From: Rhypophila decipiens
Taxonomy: Eukaryota; Ascomycota; Sordariomycetes; Sordariales; Naviculisporaceae
Direction of reading: 5' to 3'
DNA length: 64,000 bases
NCBI GenBank assembly: GCA_033297075.1
Contig: MU858121.1
Coordinates: forward strand, 1-64,000
Shown: positions 44,501-58,500 of the stretch, piece by piece
Layout of the letters: each line of letters opens with the position of its first letter
Position numbering within the stretch: position 1 is the stretch's first letter
Position numbers and translations under genes: made by a program
The notes under the pieces: generated by a model
The model's input: the letters and a program-made list of their open reading frames with translations, nothing else
Database searches by the model: none
Told to the model about the DNA's origin: nothing

Positions 44501-47500
44501 CAGTATGTTACCCGTCTTCTTCACAATCCGAGCATATCTCGTAACAACAAAATGACACTCAAGTCAAATAAACACAATTAGCTACTGCACAAATTGGTAT
44601 GTCTGGGATATACATCGTTCCATCCAGTCATTTAAACATTGATGGCGAGTTTAAATCCGTATCGGAACGTTGAGCGCCCGTATGTACGCAAGGTAACATG
44701 GCAGGAGATCTGGGTTCGGTTACTAGTATGGGGGGTTAGACGCCAGTTTGAGGTTGTAATTTTTGGATGCTATTTCGAGCCACAAAACCCACCCGCGCAA
44801 CAACCGCCGTCTAGCCGCCAGCCGCCATTGAACCTCATGGGCGTCAAAATGTAATTGAAGGAGAATGGGCGAGCCGCCTCCAACAAAGATTCGGCGACTG
44901 GCATTGACTGGATGGAATTCCATGTCCGGTGTTCCTTGCTATGGCTAGCTAGACCGAGGCTCGAGACCCGAACGGACTTGCTCCTCCGGGGTTGCTGTTC
45001 TCTTTGGCTGACCGAGATGACCTATTCCGAGAAATTGTAAACTCTGGGGTGAAGAATAATAGCCACAACGTCGCATATGTGGTCCTGGCCATCCCCGTAA
45101 ACACCGTGCTCTGCCATTGCGTTGGGCAGGGAGTCAGTCGGCCCTACCGGCATCCGTACATGACTATTGAGGATACTACACGGCTATCTTGATGTTGTTT
45201 TACATGAACACAACTCTTTTGCGATTTGTGCAATTGGACGGCAGCTTGACAAGCTCAGTCCTACCAGACGTCTCCATACACCACGAATACCACGCCGCAG
45301 CGGCCCGGAGAGAGCGGTGAACGGGAAGATACGGGGATGCGCGCCTGCGGCAAAGGGCATCATCATCACGATCGGTCACTTACCATCATCCACTCGGAGC
45401 TTGCAAGTGCCATCCATATGCAGAGGCACAGTACCCATCCAATCCATGGCTGATGGACAGCAAGCGAGCTTGAGTCGCAGACAGACGCGATAACCCCGTA
45501 GATGTTGCATATGCCACTGAGCATGAACGCCCAGAGCCCAGTCCATGGGTATGCCGTTCCCCCCCGCGGATGATGTGTTTTCCAGATAGACGCGCCTCAA
45601 CATTGCTTGCTTGTTTGCATGGTTCTTAGTGCCGCGGCCGTTGCTTTTGTTTTCGGTTTTGCAGGCAGGTTGTTTGCTTGAACGTCCTTCTGTAATTTTC
45701 CGACCCCCACACACACCGGCTGTGAATGAATGCGAGGCAATGATTTGGAAGAGGGAGTTCAAGGCCTCCTCATGAGCTCCGGTTGACACAAGCCAACTGA
45801 TTGTAGACCTGGGTCGGTAGGGCTGGTGGTCATTTGACTGTTTGAGTTACCGGCCTGTCCCAATTCAGGTCATGTTCGTCATCGACGCCGCCCAATATCA
45901 GCCAATGATTACCATATCGTAAACCGGCCCAACAAACCGGGACCAAATAAGCGGGCGTGAGCCTCTCCCGTTTTGAAGCGTCTGGTAGTTTCTGGCCTGG
46001 TCCCTCGAGTTCATACAGTCCGTCCCTGGAACTTTGGAGCGCTTGCTTCATATGACAGAAACAAAGCCAAAAGATCTGGAATAAACTGACTGGCCTGGGA
46101 AAGCAAAACTTCACCCAAGATTCCATACCAAAAAATGGAATTCCGAAAGGCCTCCAGGCCCCCAAATTGCATCATTGCAGAGGTGCATTGACAGGCCCGT
46201 TCGAGCGGCCCCATCTGAGATCGGAGTCCGATCATGATATGCAGCATACGATATGACGGTTGGTTCGGCAGTAGCCGCGCCCTTGTTGGAGAAAGAACGG
46301 CCGATGGCAGAAGCCGCAGGACTCATAAACTCATAACAGTGTTTGTTCATCTCCCATGTCGTTCGAGCTGGCGCCGGCCCGGGCTTATGAATTTGCTTCG
46401 GGGGTAATCCGCAACAGCCATGGCTAAGAATAATATGCAAGCGCGCCCGCCGGCCAGCGGTAGTGTATGGTGGGTGTCATGGACGATGCAACCGTTTAGC
46501 TCTTGAGGTTCCTTGTCCGAGATCTGATGACAGGAGCATGTGAATTTGAGTTTGACGGTGTGTTGCGTCTGTCAAGGACATCAGCTACGCTACTGCACGT
46601 CAACTGTAAACATCAGCCACCGCTGTGGAGAACCCCTGTCCGGTCACAGTCGTTCTTACACTTCCACCTTCTCCACGAACCACACCGCAACGGGCCGTTG
46701 CAGCATCATCAACAACACACCTCGAAAGACACGGCAGAGGCCAAAAGGCGGGAGGTAATGACAAGATACCGCCGGCTCATTGCACTGAGCGCCTAAGATC
46801 TTAGCCGCAATACTGACGATCATGGGCTCCAAGATGGCTTCTATTTATCCCGCCTGCAATGCATTCGCATCCATAGTAAGATCTCAACCAGGGGCAGGAG
46901 ATTACCCCGGATTTTGAGCTTTGCCTTTGCATCATCGTCGTGAAGATTTCCTTGGCTGACAGTAAGCTCCATCCTAAACTCAGCCACCATCCGTGACAAA
47001 TGGCCAGCAGCGGCCGAAGCTGATGAAGCGAGTACGTACATCTCTTACTCTCCATACGATCCAACTACCGATTTGAGATCGGTAAAGCAAACGAAGCTTG
47101 TGATCGTAGTGTACCCCGTAAGAAGCCACTCAATTCATGGAGGTTCACGAGGTTCAGGAACAGTCTGGATCTTTTGGTGGAGAGCAGAGCTGGGCTCAGC
47201 CACCAAGCCCCGGCTGATTCGGTGTTGCATAACAGCATGCACAAAAGAGAGATCTCTTGTCCAACCAATCGTGATTGGTCCATGATCTTGTGTGGTCTCG
47301 ATCACGTCTCGACCACTCATCACGATTCTTCCATGTGTTTGCATTTTTTGCTTCTCAGACATGCATGATGCATCTGGACAGCCCACCCAATCACGGCGAA
47401 CGCTGTATTTCTTGTCCAGTGGCCCAACACCGATGCACGGTTTTAGCTGGTGGGAACCGGGCTTGCCAAGCGGCCGGATTCGGCATGGCGATTTTGTTAT

Positions 47501-50500
47501 TTCTCCGGCCCTCTTGAGATTTTTTTCTCCGGTGGTTGGCCTCCATCGGCCGACTCCCGGAGTGGGCGGAGAGAACCGACGCCAAACGTTGCGGAGAAAG
47601 TTTTCATGTTTGGAACGGGCAGGAGAAAAGAGGCGCATTTGCAGGTGAACATGGGTCGTTTGCTTCGTACCATATGCGAATCGCAATGGTGATTCCGAAT
47701 CGCCTTGGAAACGGGGAACTTGGAAGCCCAATTGTGCAGAGGTCTCCATCTGTTGCCAAGCCAATTTGGCCGCTCGCTCCTCACCTCTCGATCATTGCCG
47801 ATACGTCTCCAGATAGGCGGAAAGCGAAACATGAGAGAAAATCTCATTCATCCAGAAATTTGGTCCGATCATTATCATCCATCACGTGTGGTTGGACATA
47901 CGTATCCCGTAACCTCCCGTGTGTGCTGTGCTCCTCCCGCCACCCGCATTAAAGCATTCCAGCCCGTCACCACCACCGCCATCGTGATGCATGGTCAAGG
48001 AGAACCCATCGAGATAAGACCTTGGGACAAATATTATATTGTTCGAAACGGGAAAGATATCGAATATCAACGCCATAATCGGCAGCTAAAAAGATATCGT
48101 GTTACGGCGCACCGGCTCAGTCTCGCTGCCTTGTGTTGCTGTCGAAAAGACATGGCATTGAGCGTGGACTTGCGAATGGGTTCACCTGCGATGTCCAATA
48201 CCGATCTGTATCAATCTGGGATCTTGAATTGGACCCGCTGTTAGTGAACCTTAATCACACTGCTAGATGCACGGCAAAACCCTTTCTCGGCGTAACAGCT
48301 CCTCTGTATTCGTACAGTACGAACTGTAACCATTGAGTCTGATACCACACCTCCACGCTATCATGGTCCACAGTCCATAATTCCCGCTTGATATCACTTT
48401 CATGTTGTACACGCTCGGCAGTGTGTCATGAACCCGCCGCTCTGCTCAGACATTTCACACATTTCAGACATTTCACACCTTCAGAGGTGACACATTGTCA
48501 CCCTGCGGCAGTGAATACCTGGACGGCATAGTAATCAAGACTTCGGCCCATCAACGAAAGACCCGGGAGGCCAACCGGCACATCCAGACCACCGCAGGAG
48601 AAGCATTTTCCTGGTTGATCTCAGTAATTTTGTAGGGTGGATTGATATATTTCGTACAACGGGATCGAAATTGATTGCGACTCTTTTTGGTCCGGCCACG
48701 TGCTGTCTTGCACACATGGTAAGACTGTTTCCAGTTATCGAGATTCTCCATGGCGTGGTGCTGGATATGCAACCACTTTAACAATATCGATCGATTCGAT
48801 ATCCATTTCCCCCTTTCTCAGCCAGCGAGCTGCAACCCCTCACATTGACATCAACCCCCTATCATCGCGTAAGCGTGATTCGGAATCTCTTCCCCTGATC
48901 ATCACATTCTTCGAGGCAAGAGGAAACAGAATTGCAGAATCTACAACCAACAGAAACTTCAGAATCAAGTCTGCCCAAATGCAACCCAAAGACAGCAAAA
49001 CAAAGTGTTTCGTTCGGCCAAGGTTCAGAGATCATTGATGTGTTCTGTTCCAATAGAACCAGGGGTTGGATATGCACGAAATGTTTTAAAACGCCTACAA
49101 CCTACCATCGCTTGTCCCATCGTTTCGTTTCACACTTTTTCATCCCAGCATGATGTGATGTGCAAGCCAAGCTGCTCATTCGGCTCACTAGCAGCAACTC
49201 AGGGGTGCCCCTGATCACCACAAAAGGTAAAAACGCCACAAAATAGGGGGGAGGAGGTGGAGGAATGAACTTCATGAATGCGAATGGAGGGAACGAAAAG
49301 AAACACCAACGCGAGGGCAAAAAAAGACAAAACATCACCCTGCATGTATACCCTCCGAATAACGACAGAAGAGGGTATACGGATATTCGTCGTGTTTTAG
49401 CATCACGTCGAGTATGAACGGCGCCGTTGGTGATTGGCATCAAGTACATGCAAGACTTAGCTTCCTGCCCCTATCACACTGTCGTGGCACCGTCGGTTCA
49501 CAACGAAAAACCTTAATCCATTGATCTTCATCGAGATGCCTCTTGATGAAAACTCGAGGATATGCCAGCCCCAAAGCGGAAAGAGTAGCACAAGAACATG
49601 GAGTCCATTTTTGCATTTAAACATAACAATTTGTTGGTGATACCTCAAAGACCGGCATGTTGCTGGCCCCTATTTTCTTTTCTTCCTTCAATCACCGAAA
49701 CGGGATGCTACCTACCTGCACTGCATGGATTGTCGCCAACATCAGCGTTGTTACCAATTTCCGAGCAAAGCAATGCCCTGGATCTTGAACTCCTTCAGCA
49801 CCCCTAACTCGAAACATTTGCCCAGTCGGCAGTGAGAGTATTACTAAGAAACGGGTATGGAGGGACTGGTAGCGCTCAGATCTCCCTTGTCCTTCCACAC
49901 GGATACGGGATATCTTCGTTAGATGCACCTCGAATTTTGGATATATGCAGAGGGATCCGAGGGCTTAAACTTATTTTGCCAACTATGTGGTTCCTGCAGA
50001 ATCCCAATCGGTCAAAAAGTGGATATTCGCATGGCACGTCATCTTCATATCCTTCTCCCTTCTCTGGCTAATAATCTCGGGGCTTGATACGTGGTTCACT
50101 CTCGACCGCTCTCGACGGTGAAATGGCACAGAAAGCTCGGGTTGGCGGTGTATCACTGGCTTGCTGGCCGACCCGGATAGATTGCGCCGTGCCGGGACCC
50201 ACCTTGCTTAAGTTCGCTGTCCATCAGTGGATAAACGTAGCGGTGACAAGGGAGCTTCCGTCCTCCGGCATTTTCCAAGGACGAAAACCCCACGTTACGT
50301 CTCGGTGGTCGGTACCTGACCTGATTGTCTGGCACCGATGATCAAGATCACCAAGACAGGGCAGACCTGGGCAGATCTCGACTCGTTCACCGTATCGAAC
50401 TCCTGAGAGATGAGTCAACCATGCAAGAGAAGACAGACGAACGAAACTCAATGGTTCTGACAAGCAACAACAAGTCTTGCATCTGCTGCTCCCGATGCGA

Positions 50501-53500
50501 CCATCTCATGCCAAACCCGCCCGAAAGGGTTTAACAAACTGTACGCCTCCGTAGAGGCGCCTCTTGATTCCGCCGGTGGATTTCGTGGGGTGGGTTGATC
50601 GAAGACTGGACGCTAGAGGTTCAGACAGGTTCAAAGCCAAGAAACGAACCCCTCGCTTGTTTCATGTTCTGGCCTTCGGGCTCAACTCCCGGCCAATGAC
50701 AGCCAGTCAAAGTCAGATCGCTGTCAAGATGGTCGAGAAAGAGACTGACATGTTTCCATGCTTGGCTCAACTCTGGACCAGTTCATCAAGGGGCTCATGC
50801 ACAAGCCTGTGTTCATCCACATATCCGTATCGATATGCAAATCCAGAACCACTCAGCTTGCCGTGATGCCGGCCCTTTGAATACCGGCTCGGAGATCATG
50901 AGTCCTCACTGCTGCTTCCGCCCTGTGACTCGGCCAGGGAGGTGAGAATCGAGTTTCGGCGATCCGATGCCGATATCTTGTCTCGAAAGAATGTGATAGC
51001 GTAGCAATCAAGGTGAATGATAAAAACGATGCCTTGCTCTCTCCCTTGGACATCCCTGAGCAGACATCCCGCTGAAAGGAATTCGCACCATCTTTCCGCA
51101 TTTCTCTTGTAATTCTTCCCTTTGGAGATATAGCCAGGGGACCCAGCAATCCTTAATACCCATCGACGTCAAACCTCACCGAGACGAGACCGGAACTTCC
51201 TGACTCGGAAATCGACCTCCCTTGGGCCACCTTCCGTGAATCATCAACAGTCTATCTCTTACACGCGCCCCACGAACATCAAAGGCTGGTTCCGTTGACA
51301 AATTAGGGGCGACACATTCATTGTCAACCACGACGCATCCCTTGAATCGTCATCTCACGACTTTCGCTTCAACGTTGCCCGTTTTACTCCAATATTACTC
51401 TGTAAGTCGTTCGTTTTTCTTCCCTTTGAAAAGTCTCGATATATCGGAGCCTACGAGCCAGTTGGACAGTAGCGTGCACGTTGCCAACAGGCTCCCTTTT
51501 CCCTTGCAAGGGGACATGGTGATGCCTGCAGAGATACAAAAGTTGGTCATGAGCCGCATATGTTGGATTCATCGTGGTCATCAACAGTCAAGCTTCGACA
51601 ACAAGTGCAACAGGCAGAAACCCTTGTGGGCAGAGCCAAAGAAATCCTTTGCTCGACGTTTTTTTGTTCTCCTTGAATCCCTGCCACCTCACTGCATTTG
51701 ATGCTCGGTTTTGCGTCCGAACATATCACATTCCACGCCTCTTTTTAACCCCAAGTCCACGTCTTATTTTGTAACCGACTTTGAGTCTTGCAGTGACAAA
51801 ACACTGCATTACACCACGTTTCTTTCCTTGCAGTCTTGATCCTACCTGGCCGCAGAGACAACAGAGGAAACATACAGACCCCAAATACGGATAACAAATA
51901 GTGTTTCTAACATCAACGATTTGGAAGCCTTTCCATTTGTTTTGGCTGCATTAGGCTTCCTCGGCCCAGGACTCAGATTCAGACGGTTTCGACCCTCTTG
52001 CTTGATTGGACGAGTCACGATTCGGATCCAGACAGGTCTAGCCCCACGACCACGTTCGACAGCGTCCTGTAGCCACGATTCGCTAGCAGAAATCCACGGC
52101 AAACATACCCAACCACCAGCCCAAGCCCATCAAGACCCGGGACTGGGCAGCACCAGCATCAACAGCTCCGCCTCATCTGTCCCAAGTTGCATTCTTGCCG
52201 CACTTGCCCAACACGAATCAAATCGGTAACCTGCAACTCCACTGACGCGTTACGGATAATTACCGTGAGCCCGTTTGTCAGTTGACAAGTAACACCGGGC
52301 GACTCCTCGAACAGGCGAGAGGACACTCTAATCATCCCCAGCATCTCACATTCGGCCGCCCATAGCCAGTGGACCTGTCAGTGCTAGATTTAGCGCGCGA
52401 CTGCACCCCAACCCCCCGGCCCCCCACTTTGAATACTCCCGGGCCGTAGCCCGTACTGAAACCACATTTCAGTACTGCTACCTATTACTGGTCTATTACT
52501 GTACCGCTCTGTCAACAGTCTCAACCACACGGCTGCGTCTCTTGTGCCCTTGGGCCATATTAATTGATCTCGGAGCCCACGATCCCCGGATCCAAAATAA
52601 CAAGTCGCAGACGCAGTTTGGGCCATCATACACCTGCCTTTTGAGGAGTTCTTGTCTTCCCGCTGGATCGGAATCTTGGTACCACATTAATACACCAAAA
52701 ACGACAACGACTTAATTACGCCATCATCACCTGCACCTTCCACCTTTTGTTGATATCGTCGACCGGTCGCCGATTAAGAAGGTGCAAACTCTCGACGCCA
52801 TTGTGCAAGTGCAAATCTTGACATTTTGTTTCCACAAGATCGACACATCAACATTTGCTAGCACCGAGGACTAGCAACGCCCAGTGCCGGCCACTTGACT
52901 CGTATATTGGAGATCCGGCGACGCCCAAAACTGCCACAGCACCCCACTAATACGACGCATCCTCCGACAGCTGCATCGACGCATCGTTTATCAGTCAGAA
53001 ATCTCAACCCCTTTTTCTTGTCTCGAGCTCGATTTCTTCACTTTTCTTCCTGCTTTGTTTTTGGAAACAACAGACAGGATTCTGGTCGACCTTGTCTCGT
53101 CCCAGTTCCAACACTCACCAACAACGGCCATCAGTCAGCCAAATCCGAGTCACCACCGACCCTTCCGACCCATCGTCGACCTCGGAGCATTTTTCTGCTC
53201 CATTTTCTCGGCATTGCCACTGGTCAACACCCTCTTGGCCAAACTCACTTTGATCCTCTTTTCACACCACGCCAGCGACTCAGCAAAAAGGACAAGACAA
53301 ATAAATCCAGTTTACTGTCTCGTATTGCCTCATTCTGATACCGACGAGATATATAATCAAGTCAAAAAAAACCAGTCTTGTGCCACCGAGGCATTTCCCA
53401 ATCCGGCATCTCGCCTTCTGAACCCCCCCTGTCGGCGTTGCCCGTCAAAAGTGGCATCTGGCTTAAGCCCCTCAGTCTCGGCTGATTGGCGCACTGCATC

Positions 53501-54317
53501 ACAGGGACAAGAATTGGGTTAGTGTCTCCTGTCTGCACTGCACTGCACTGATAGAAAATTTTGCTAAATGCATTCCAGCCAGATCAGACCTGACCTTGAG
53601 CCTGGACCCACGCTGATCGATCAACCGAGTGCACAAATCCGCATTCCTTGTCGACCCCTGTCCCGACCCTGTCGACCCTGTTTTGTGGTATTGTGGGCCC
53701 CCCGCTTGACACACCCCAGCTGGCCCCTGTCCCCCCTTACGCACGACGTTCCCCTTGCTTCTCCAGTTACCCCTGTCCGCCTGGCCGGCCACCACCTGGA
53801 ACGCCCTCGCTCAGCCTCGTGGTCTTGCACGTCACCCTCTGACGAAAAAGCCACTGAGACACGCAGTGCCCATAGGCAGCCCATCTCGACCTGTACTAAA
53901 ACACCTGCCCTTCCTCAGCCTTTTCTCAACCTTGCCCTGCCCACCCACACCCCCCGACCTTGACACACGCTACCCTACCCGACAGCAAGCACAGAGGCGT
54001 GTGCCCAGTGAACCCCAGCATTTACAAACGGTACCTCCTGTCCACATGAACTTCGCCGCACACCACCAATCCGTGTAAGCCGACAGTTGTCACACTTGTT
54101 TTTTTTTTCTTCCTCTCTTGTTATATTACCTCGACGGCGCACCATCCCGTCGTCCCTCGATCTTTTTATTCTTCCTTACTCCTCTGTCAAAGTCTTGTCA
54201 ACACTCGGCCATTACGGCATCTTGCATCCCGCTCTAGTCTGGGTGCAACCTTGTCACACACCAACAGTTACCAACATACACATCCGCTTTCGGTAACTTG
54301 TACACACATCCTCCACC
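41586..54317. other. 12.7 kb gene-poor region up to the Pcl cyclin
   Basis: No domain-bearing or intron-supported ORF, RNA gene or transposon was recognised. Copy B of the local duplication lies at 41739-41856. An inverted pair (CTGATGATTA near 41877 and TAATCATCAG near 41924) follows. A short direct repeat, CAGACATTTCACAC then TTTCAGACATTTCACACC, is found at 48447-48480. The last 1.4 kb before 54318 is pyrimidine-rich and looks like a long promoter plus 5' leader. It includes a 10-codon upstream ORF starting at 54046 and ending TAA. An ACGCGT (MCB-like) word occurs at 52245-52250. Confidence 0.5.
41739..41856 (+). repeat. Diverged local duplication, copy B
   Basis: This segment matches copy A (41232-41431) in two collinear blocks, lacking about 80 bases between them. 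Several differences are C-to-T relative to copy A (CCCAACG to CCTAATG, CATGCC to TATACT), fitting RIP or simple decay. Confidence 0.55.
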
Positions 54318-55511
54318 ATGGAGTCATTACCAACAACAAGACTGAGCCAGAATGAGCTCAACGCCGCTGCACTCGAGAAGTTTGTTTACAAGAGGGTCGA
54401 CACCGACATGATCAGGTATTTGGCGGTGGCAGCTTTCAACGTTATCCCATGCGACCCGACCTTGATGCCCCCGCCAGTTGTCCAGTCGTCTTCCAGCAGG
54501 CTTCCTTCCCCCCCTCAGACACCACCTTCGAGATCTGCGATACCATGCGAAGATGGCACCCTTCCCTCACTGGAAGAGTTTATCACCCACCTCGTCACAT
54601 CGTCCAACGTCCAGGTCCCAACGCTCATGTCGACCTTGGTCTATCTCAACCGGTTAAAGTCCCGGCTCCAGCCCATGGCCAAAGGCCTGCGGTGCACCAC
54701 CCACAGGATATTTCTGGCCACACTAATCCTGGCTGCCAAGTACCTCAACGACAGCAGCCCCAAGAACAAGCACTGGGCAAACTACAGTGTTATCTCTTCT
54801 AATGCCTACACGTTCGGTTTCAGCCGCACCGAGGTCAACCTCATGGAGAAGCAGCTACTATTTCTCATGGACTGGGACTTGAGGATCACCCCGGATAATC
54901 TCTACAAAGAGCTTGACCCATTCTTGGCACCCATCCGCGTCGAGATCGAGGCACGTCACCACCGCAAGATGCTCCGCGCCCGCAAGGAAGCCGAGGAGGC
55001 CATGGAAAGGAGTCGTCGTCTGGAGGAGGAGAGAATGTGGAATGCCAGCCAGCACCAGCACTCGGCACTCAGCGCCTACATCAGTCCGCCATCGTCCCGA
55101 GGAAACTCACGCTCGCGTCACACTTCACCTGGCAGCAACTCGACCCGCGATGTATCGCCACCTGGACTCTACAGCAGTGCATCATCCTACGCCAGCTCGA
55201 CTAGCAGCCGGGCAACCACTCCGGACGGGGAGAACATGGAGCACCTCTATTCGCAGCCATCTTACCACTACGACGACATGTACGAGTCTCCCGAGGTTGT
55301 CATGATTGAGGGGCCTGTGGTACCCGAGAAGGACACCATGTACAGCAGCGCGAGAGGAGCTGGCTGCAAGAAGCAAATGCTTCCCTACGAGATCAGCGCC
55401 GAGGAGCTGCAGAACCTGGAGGACGGTAGCCGAGTCAGGCGCATGCGTGGCATGCTTGGGCGGGTCTTTGGCGGCAACAACGCGACGACTGCACCGTTAT
55501 CTGTTCGGTAA
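54318..55511 (+). CDS. Pho85-type cyclin (PCL1/2/PclA family)
   Basis: A single exon gives 397 residues from ATG at 54318 (CTCCACCATGG). The cyclin box spans about residues 85-205. It reads [20 protein letters not shown], then [18 protein letters not shown], then [20 protein letters not shown], and ends [18 protein letters not shown]. This wording is that of the Pcl1,2 subgroup that activates the Pho85 kinase (PclA in Aspergillus, linked to G1 and conidiation). A charged coiled-coil-like stretch ([20 protein letters not shown]) and a Ser-rich disordered tail follow. The tail carries SP/TP sites that could be phosphorylated. A long 5' leader and an upstream ORF may control translation. Confidence 0.92.
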   Translation: MESLPTTRLSQNELNAAALEKFVYKRVDTDMIRYLAVAAFNVIPCDPTLMPPPVVQSSSSRLPSPPQTPPSRSAIPCEDGTLPSLEEFITHLVTSSNVQVPTLMSTLVYLNRLKSRLQPMAKGLRCTTHRIFLATLILAAKYLNDSSPKNKHWANYSVISSNAYTFGFSRTEVNLMEKQLLFLMDWDLRITPDNLYKELDPFLAPIRVEIEARHHRKMLRARKEAEEAMERSRRLEEERMWNASQHQHSALSAYISPPSSRGNSRSRHTSPGSNSTRDVSPPGLYSSASSYASSTSSRATTPDGENMEHLYSQPSYHYDDMYESPEVVMIEGPVVPEKDTMYSSARGAGCKKQMLPYEISAEELQNLEDGSRVRRMRGMLGRVFGGNNATTAPLSVR

Positions 55512-58500
55512 ATGCTTCTTTACCGCTTTTTGGTGGCAAGCAGGCCGTTTTAATATTCGGGATTTATACCCAGTTTCGACGGAGGAAAGAGGGGGCTATA
55601 CTAATGAATCAGCATGACTATATGATGGGGCCTTCTGTCTCCTTTGTTTCAACTATTATCAGCATTTACACGGGATTGGCGCAATTCTTTTGGTGGCGGC
55701 GAAATAATTGGGCGGGTTTATTGGATTATCATGGTCCAGATGGTTTCTCTGGTCCGGGGAAAGGGGAAATATACTCATATGGTGATGGCGGCACTGGTGC
55801 TTGTTTTTCACACATCATTATCATATCATACTGGATACATATCATATTTTGGTGGGATAAAGAAAGGGAAATTGGGATTCAGATAACTATCATGGGAGAA
55901 AAGAGATTTTTCCCATTCATCATATTTCCTTTAAAGTCCATCATCTAGCTGGTGGCTGTCATCATCATCATCATCAATATATATGCATCATTGCATACCA
56001 ATGCAATGCCTTTATCATAATCTTGTCAGACTTTATTTGCGTGTTCACAAAAGCGAAACATCTTTTCCTCTTGTTACTAGACCATTGGATGCATATATAT
56101 TAGACATAATAATAATAAGAACCAGAGCAGAAAAGAGAATCCGTCCCGCTTATATTTACCACTTTATGATATCCGTACAGGCGTTAAAATTTGATAATGT
56201 TGAGACATTGGCACATTATTCGAGAGTCAATTGACATTTAACTCTCCGCCCAATATCGTTTATCTCACACAGCCGTACCATTAAGCGCGTATGAGAATAA
56301 GTGGCGAGCGGGTGAAAATGTGTACCGCATGAAGCATGAATTTGGGATCTACATATCCATGGAATACTTTTTTTTCGCGGAGGGGACCAGAATGAGATCC
56401 CAAATGTCGGGTACGGCAAAACAGCGGAATGGATTACATGTAAGGTGTGTATGCATGAATAGGTAAAGTACCTAACCACCTAAGGTCATAACGACCTCTG
56501 CGGCCCGCCCCCTATTCCACGAATCCATCCCATAAAACAGACTATTTATCGCGGAGTGTTGAGTGAGTGAGTATTCCAAATGCGCTGCCTAAAAGTTAAT
56601 CCATCCGTAGCTAGCCAGGCTCTTGTTTATTTCTTTTTTTTTCCTTTTTCTTCGCGACGGTCGGATTTACGGTCTGAGCCTGGGCTGCTGTGAGCATTCG
56701 GGTATCAGGGGGTGGTACATATAATGGCGTATAGTATAGAACTGTACAAGCTGTATGGTTACAGATTACTAAAGTTGTATATACCTAGGTACTTGTCGCA
56801 ATACCGAGCTTTATTTTGTTTATATCGGTGATATAAAAACTCCGAGAAATAGGGGTTTAGAGCATATCTTCTCATACGGAGTTTTCTATCTGTATATACG
56901 CGGATTACAGCATCTGAAGCACAACTCTCCTTTTATATCATATATTATCTGGGGCTGGAACGTTGAGGCAGTGTCGCTATTGACTATCACCGAGATGTGC
57001 TGTATATATGCCATTCACGACGTACTTCTGTATGGCACGTGGTATATACCATCATGGCTGTGGCAATGACGGTTTGCATGTTTACATGTTGTGCAGATTC
57101 GGTCATTCGCATGGATGGATGTTGACAATTTTGTTTTGATGCCCTACATTTACTCCTCTGCCTGCTTGTATACCTGCTGGCCTATACACATGGCCAACAT
57201 ATTTACTCGTCCATGTTTGTTCAATGTTGTGAAATATCAAAAACATCCATCAGCTGCGGCCATCATGGCCCGGGGCTTGGAATAACATCCATACCCCGTA
57301 ACATTGGTGTGGCGTGGAATGCCATCCGTGGCCAGGGATGACTTACACAGCCGTACAGTACGTGTATGGTATGTATGTACAGCCAGAATGCAGCAAATAC
57401 CCGTACGGATAGGCTGCCATCATTTTGCCCATCTCACACCCCCCGTGATTAACTTATTTTCTTGTGTGTAAAATCCTATTTCACGATGAGCCTCATCTTC
57501 GCTCCGTCTTGGTCTCTTTCATTCTTTTTTTTCTTCTTTCTTTAGCCTTTGCCAGTCCCTATGATCGGGCGCTGCCGTTCATCCACTTACACCCAACACG
57601 TGTAAGAGCTGCCGGGAGCCTTGCGCACATGACGAACACAAAAGGCTGGATCTTGTTTAAATTTTCTTACATATGCACACTCATGTAATGGACCGAACAA
57701 GTTGAATACGCCACGCCAAACTAACCGTCATGAAAAACTCGGTTGAGCCTAATCACTGGGTACGCTGCTGAGGTAATACATCGCCCCAACACGCGTACAG
57801 TACATGTACATACGTATTGCGGCTATGTTCGGAGCTAATGCTGCTTGCATGCGGTGCTGTTTTGAAGATTTGACAAATTTATCCCAGGCCACATGGCAAT
57901 TTGGGGTTTTGGGGGCGATCTCACTGCACAAGAGATTTGGGATGGATGTCAGGTAAGAACTAAAAAGTGAAAAATCCCCCCAAAGTTATTTTCATCAACT
58001 TCGTTACCGACCGAGTGGATGATGATGTTGGTCATGGCAGCGGGGGACGGTAAAAGTGGTGATGAGATCTGGGCATCTTCAATGAGTTGATGACACAGCG
58101 GCGTCGATAGTCTGTTTACTTTGCCCCTAGTTCTCGTACTTTCTTCCAGGCTTCTAGAATCCTCCCCTTCGTCCTTTGCCGTCTCAGGTTCTCTTTGACA
58201 CCGGGATTCTGCGATGCTTGGGCGGCGTGAAACAAAAGCAAACCGTTCCTGATAATGCTCTACCATGGATGGGATGAGACTGATGGGATGAGGCGTTGAT
58301 GTCAGGTCGGAGGGGATGGGTATGGAATCATCGCAACTGACTGCATGGCTGGTACGGTACCAACACATACACTTCGGGGGCCGGAAGTAAGAGCTAACAA
58401 CTAAAGAACCACCACCACCACCACCACTTCGGGAAATGCATCAAGATGAGATGATAGATATCAAGAGAGAAAAAGGGGAGGACCCAAGAAAAAGAAGAAA

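Noticed and set aside
47705..48244. 179-codon open frame in the gene-poor region
   Set aside because: No ordered domain, poor composition and no splice or promoter support.
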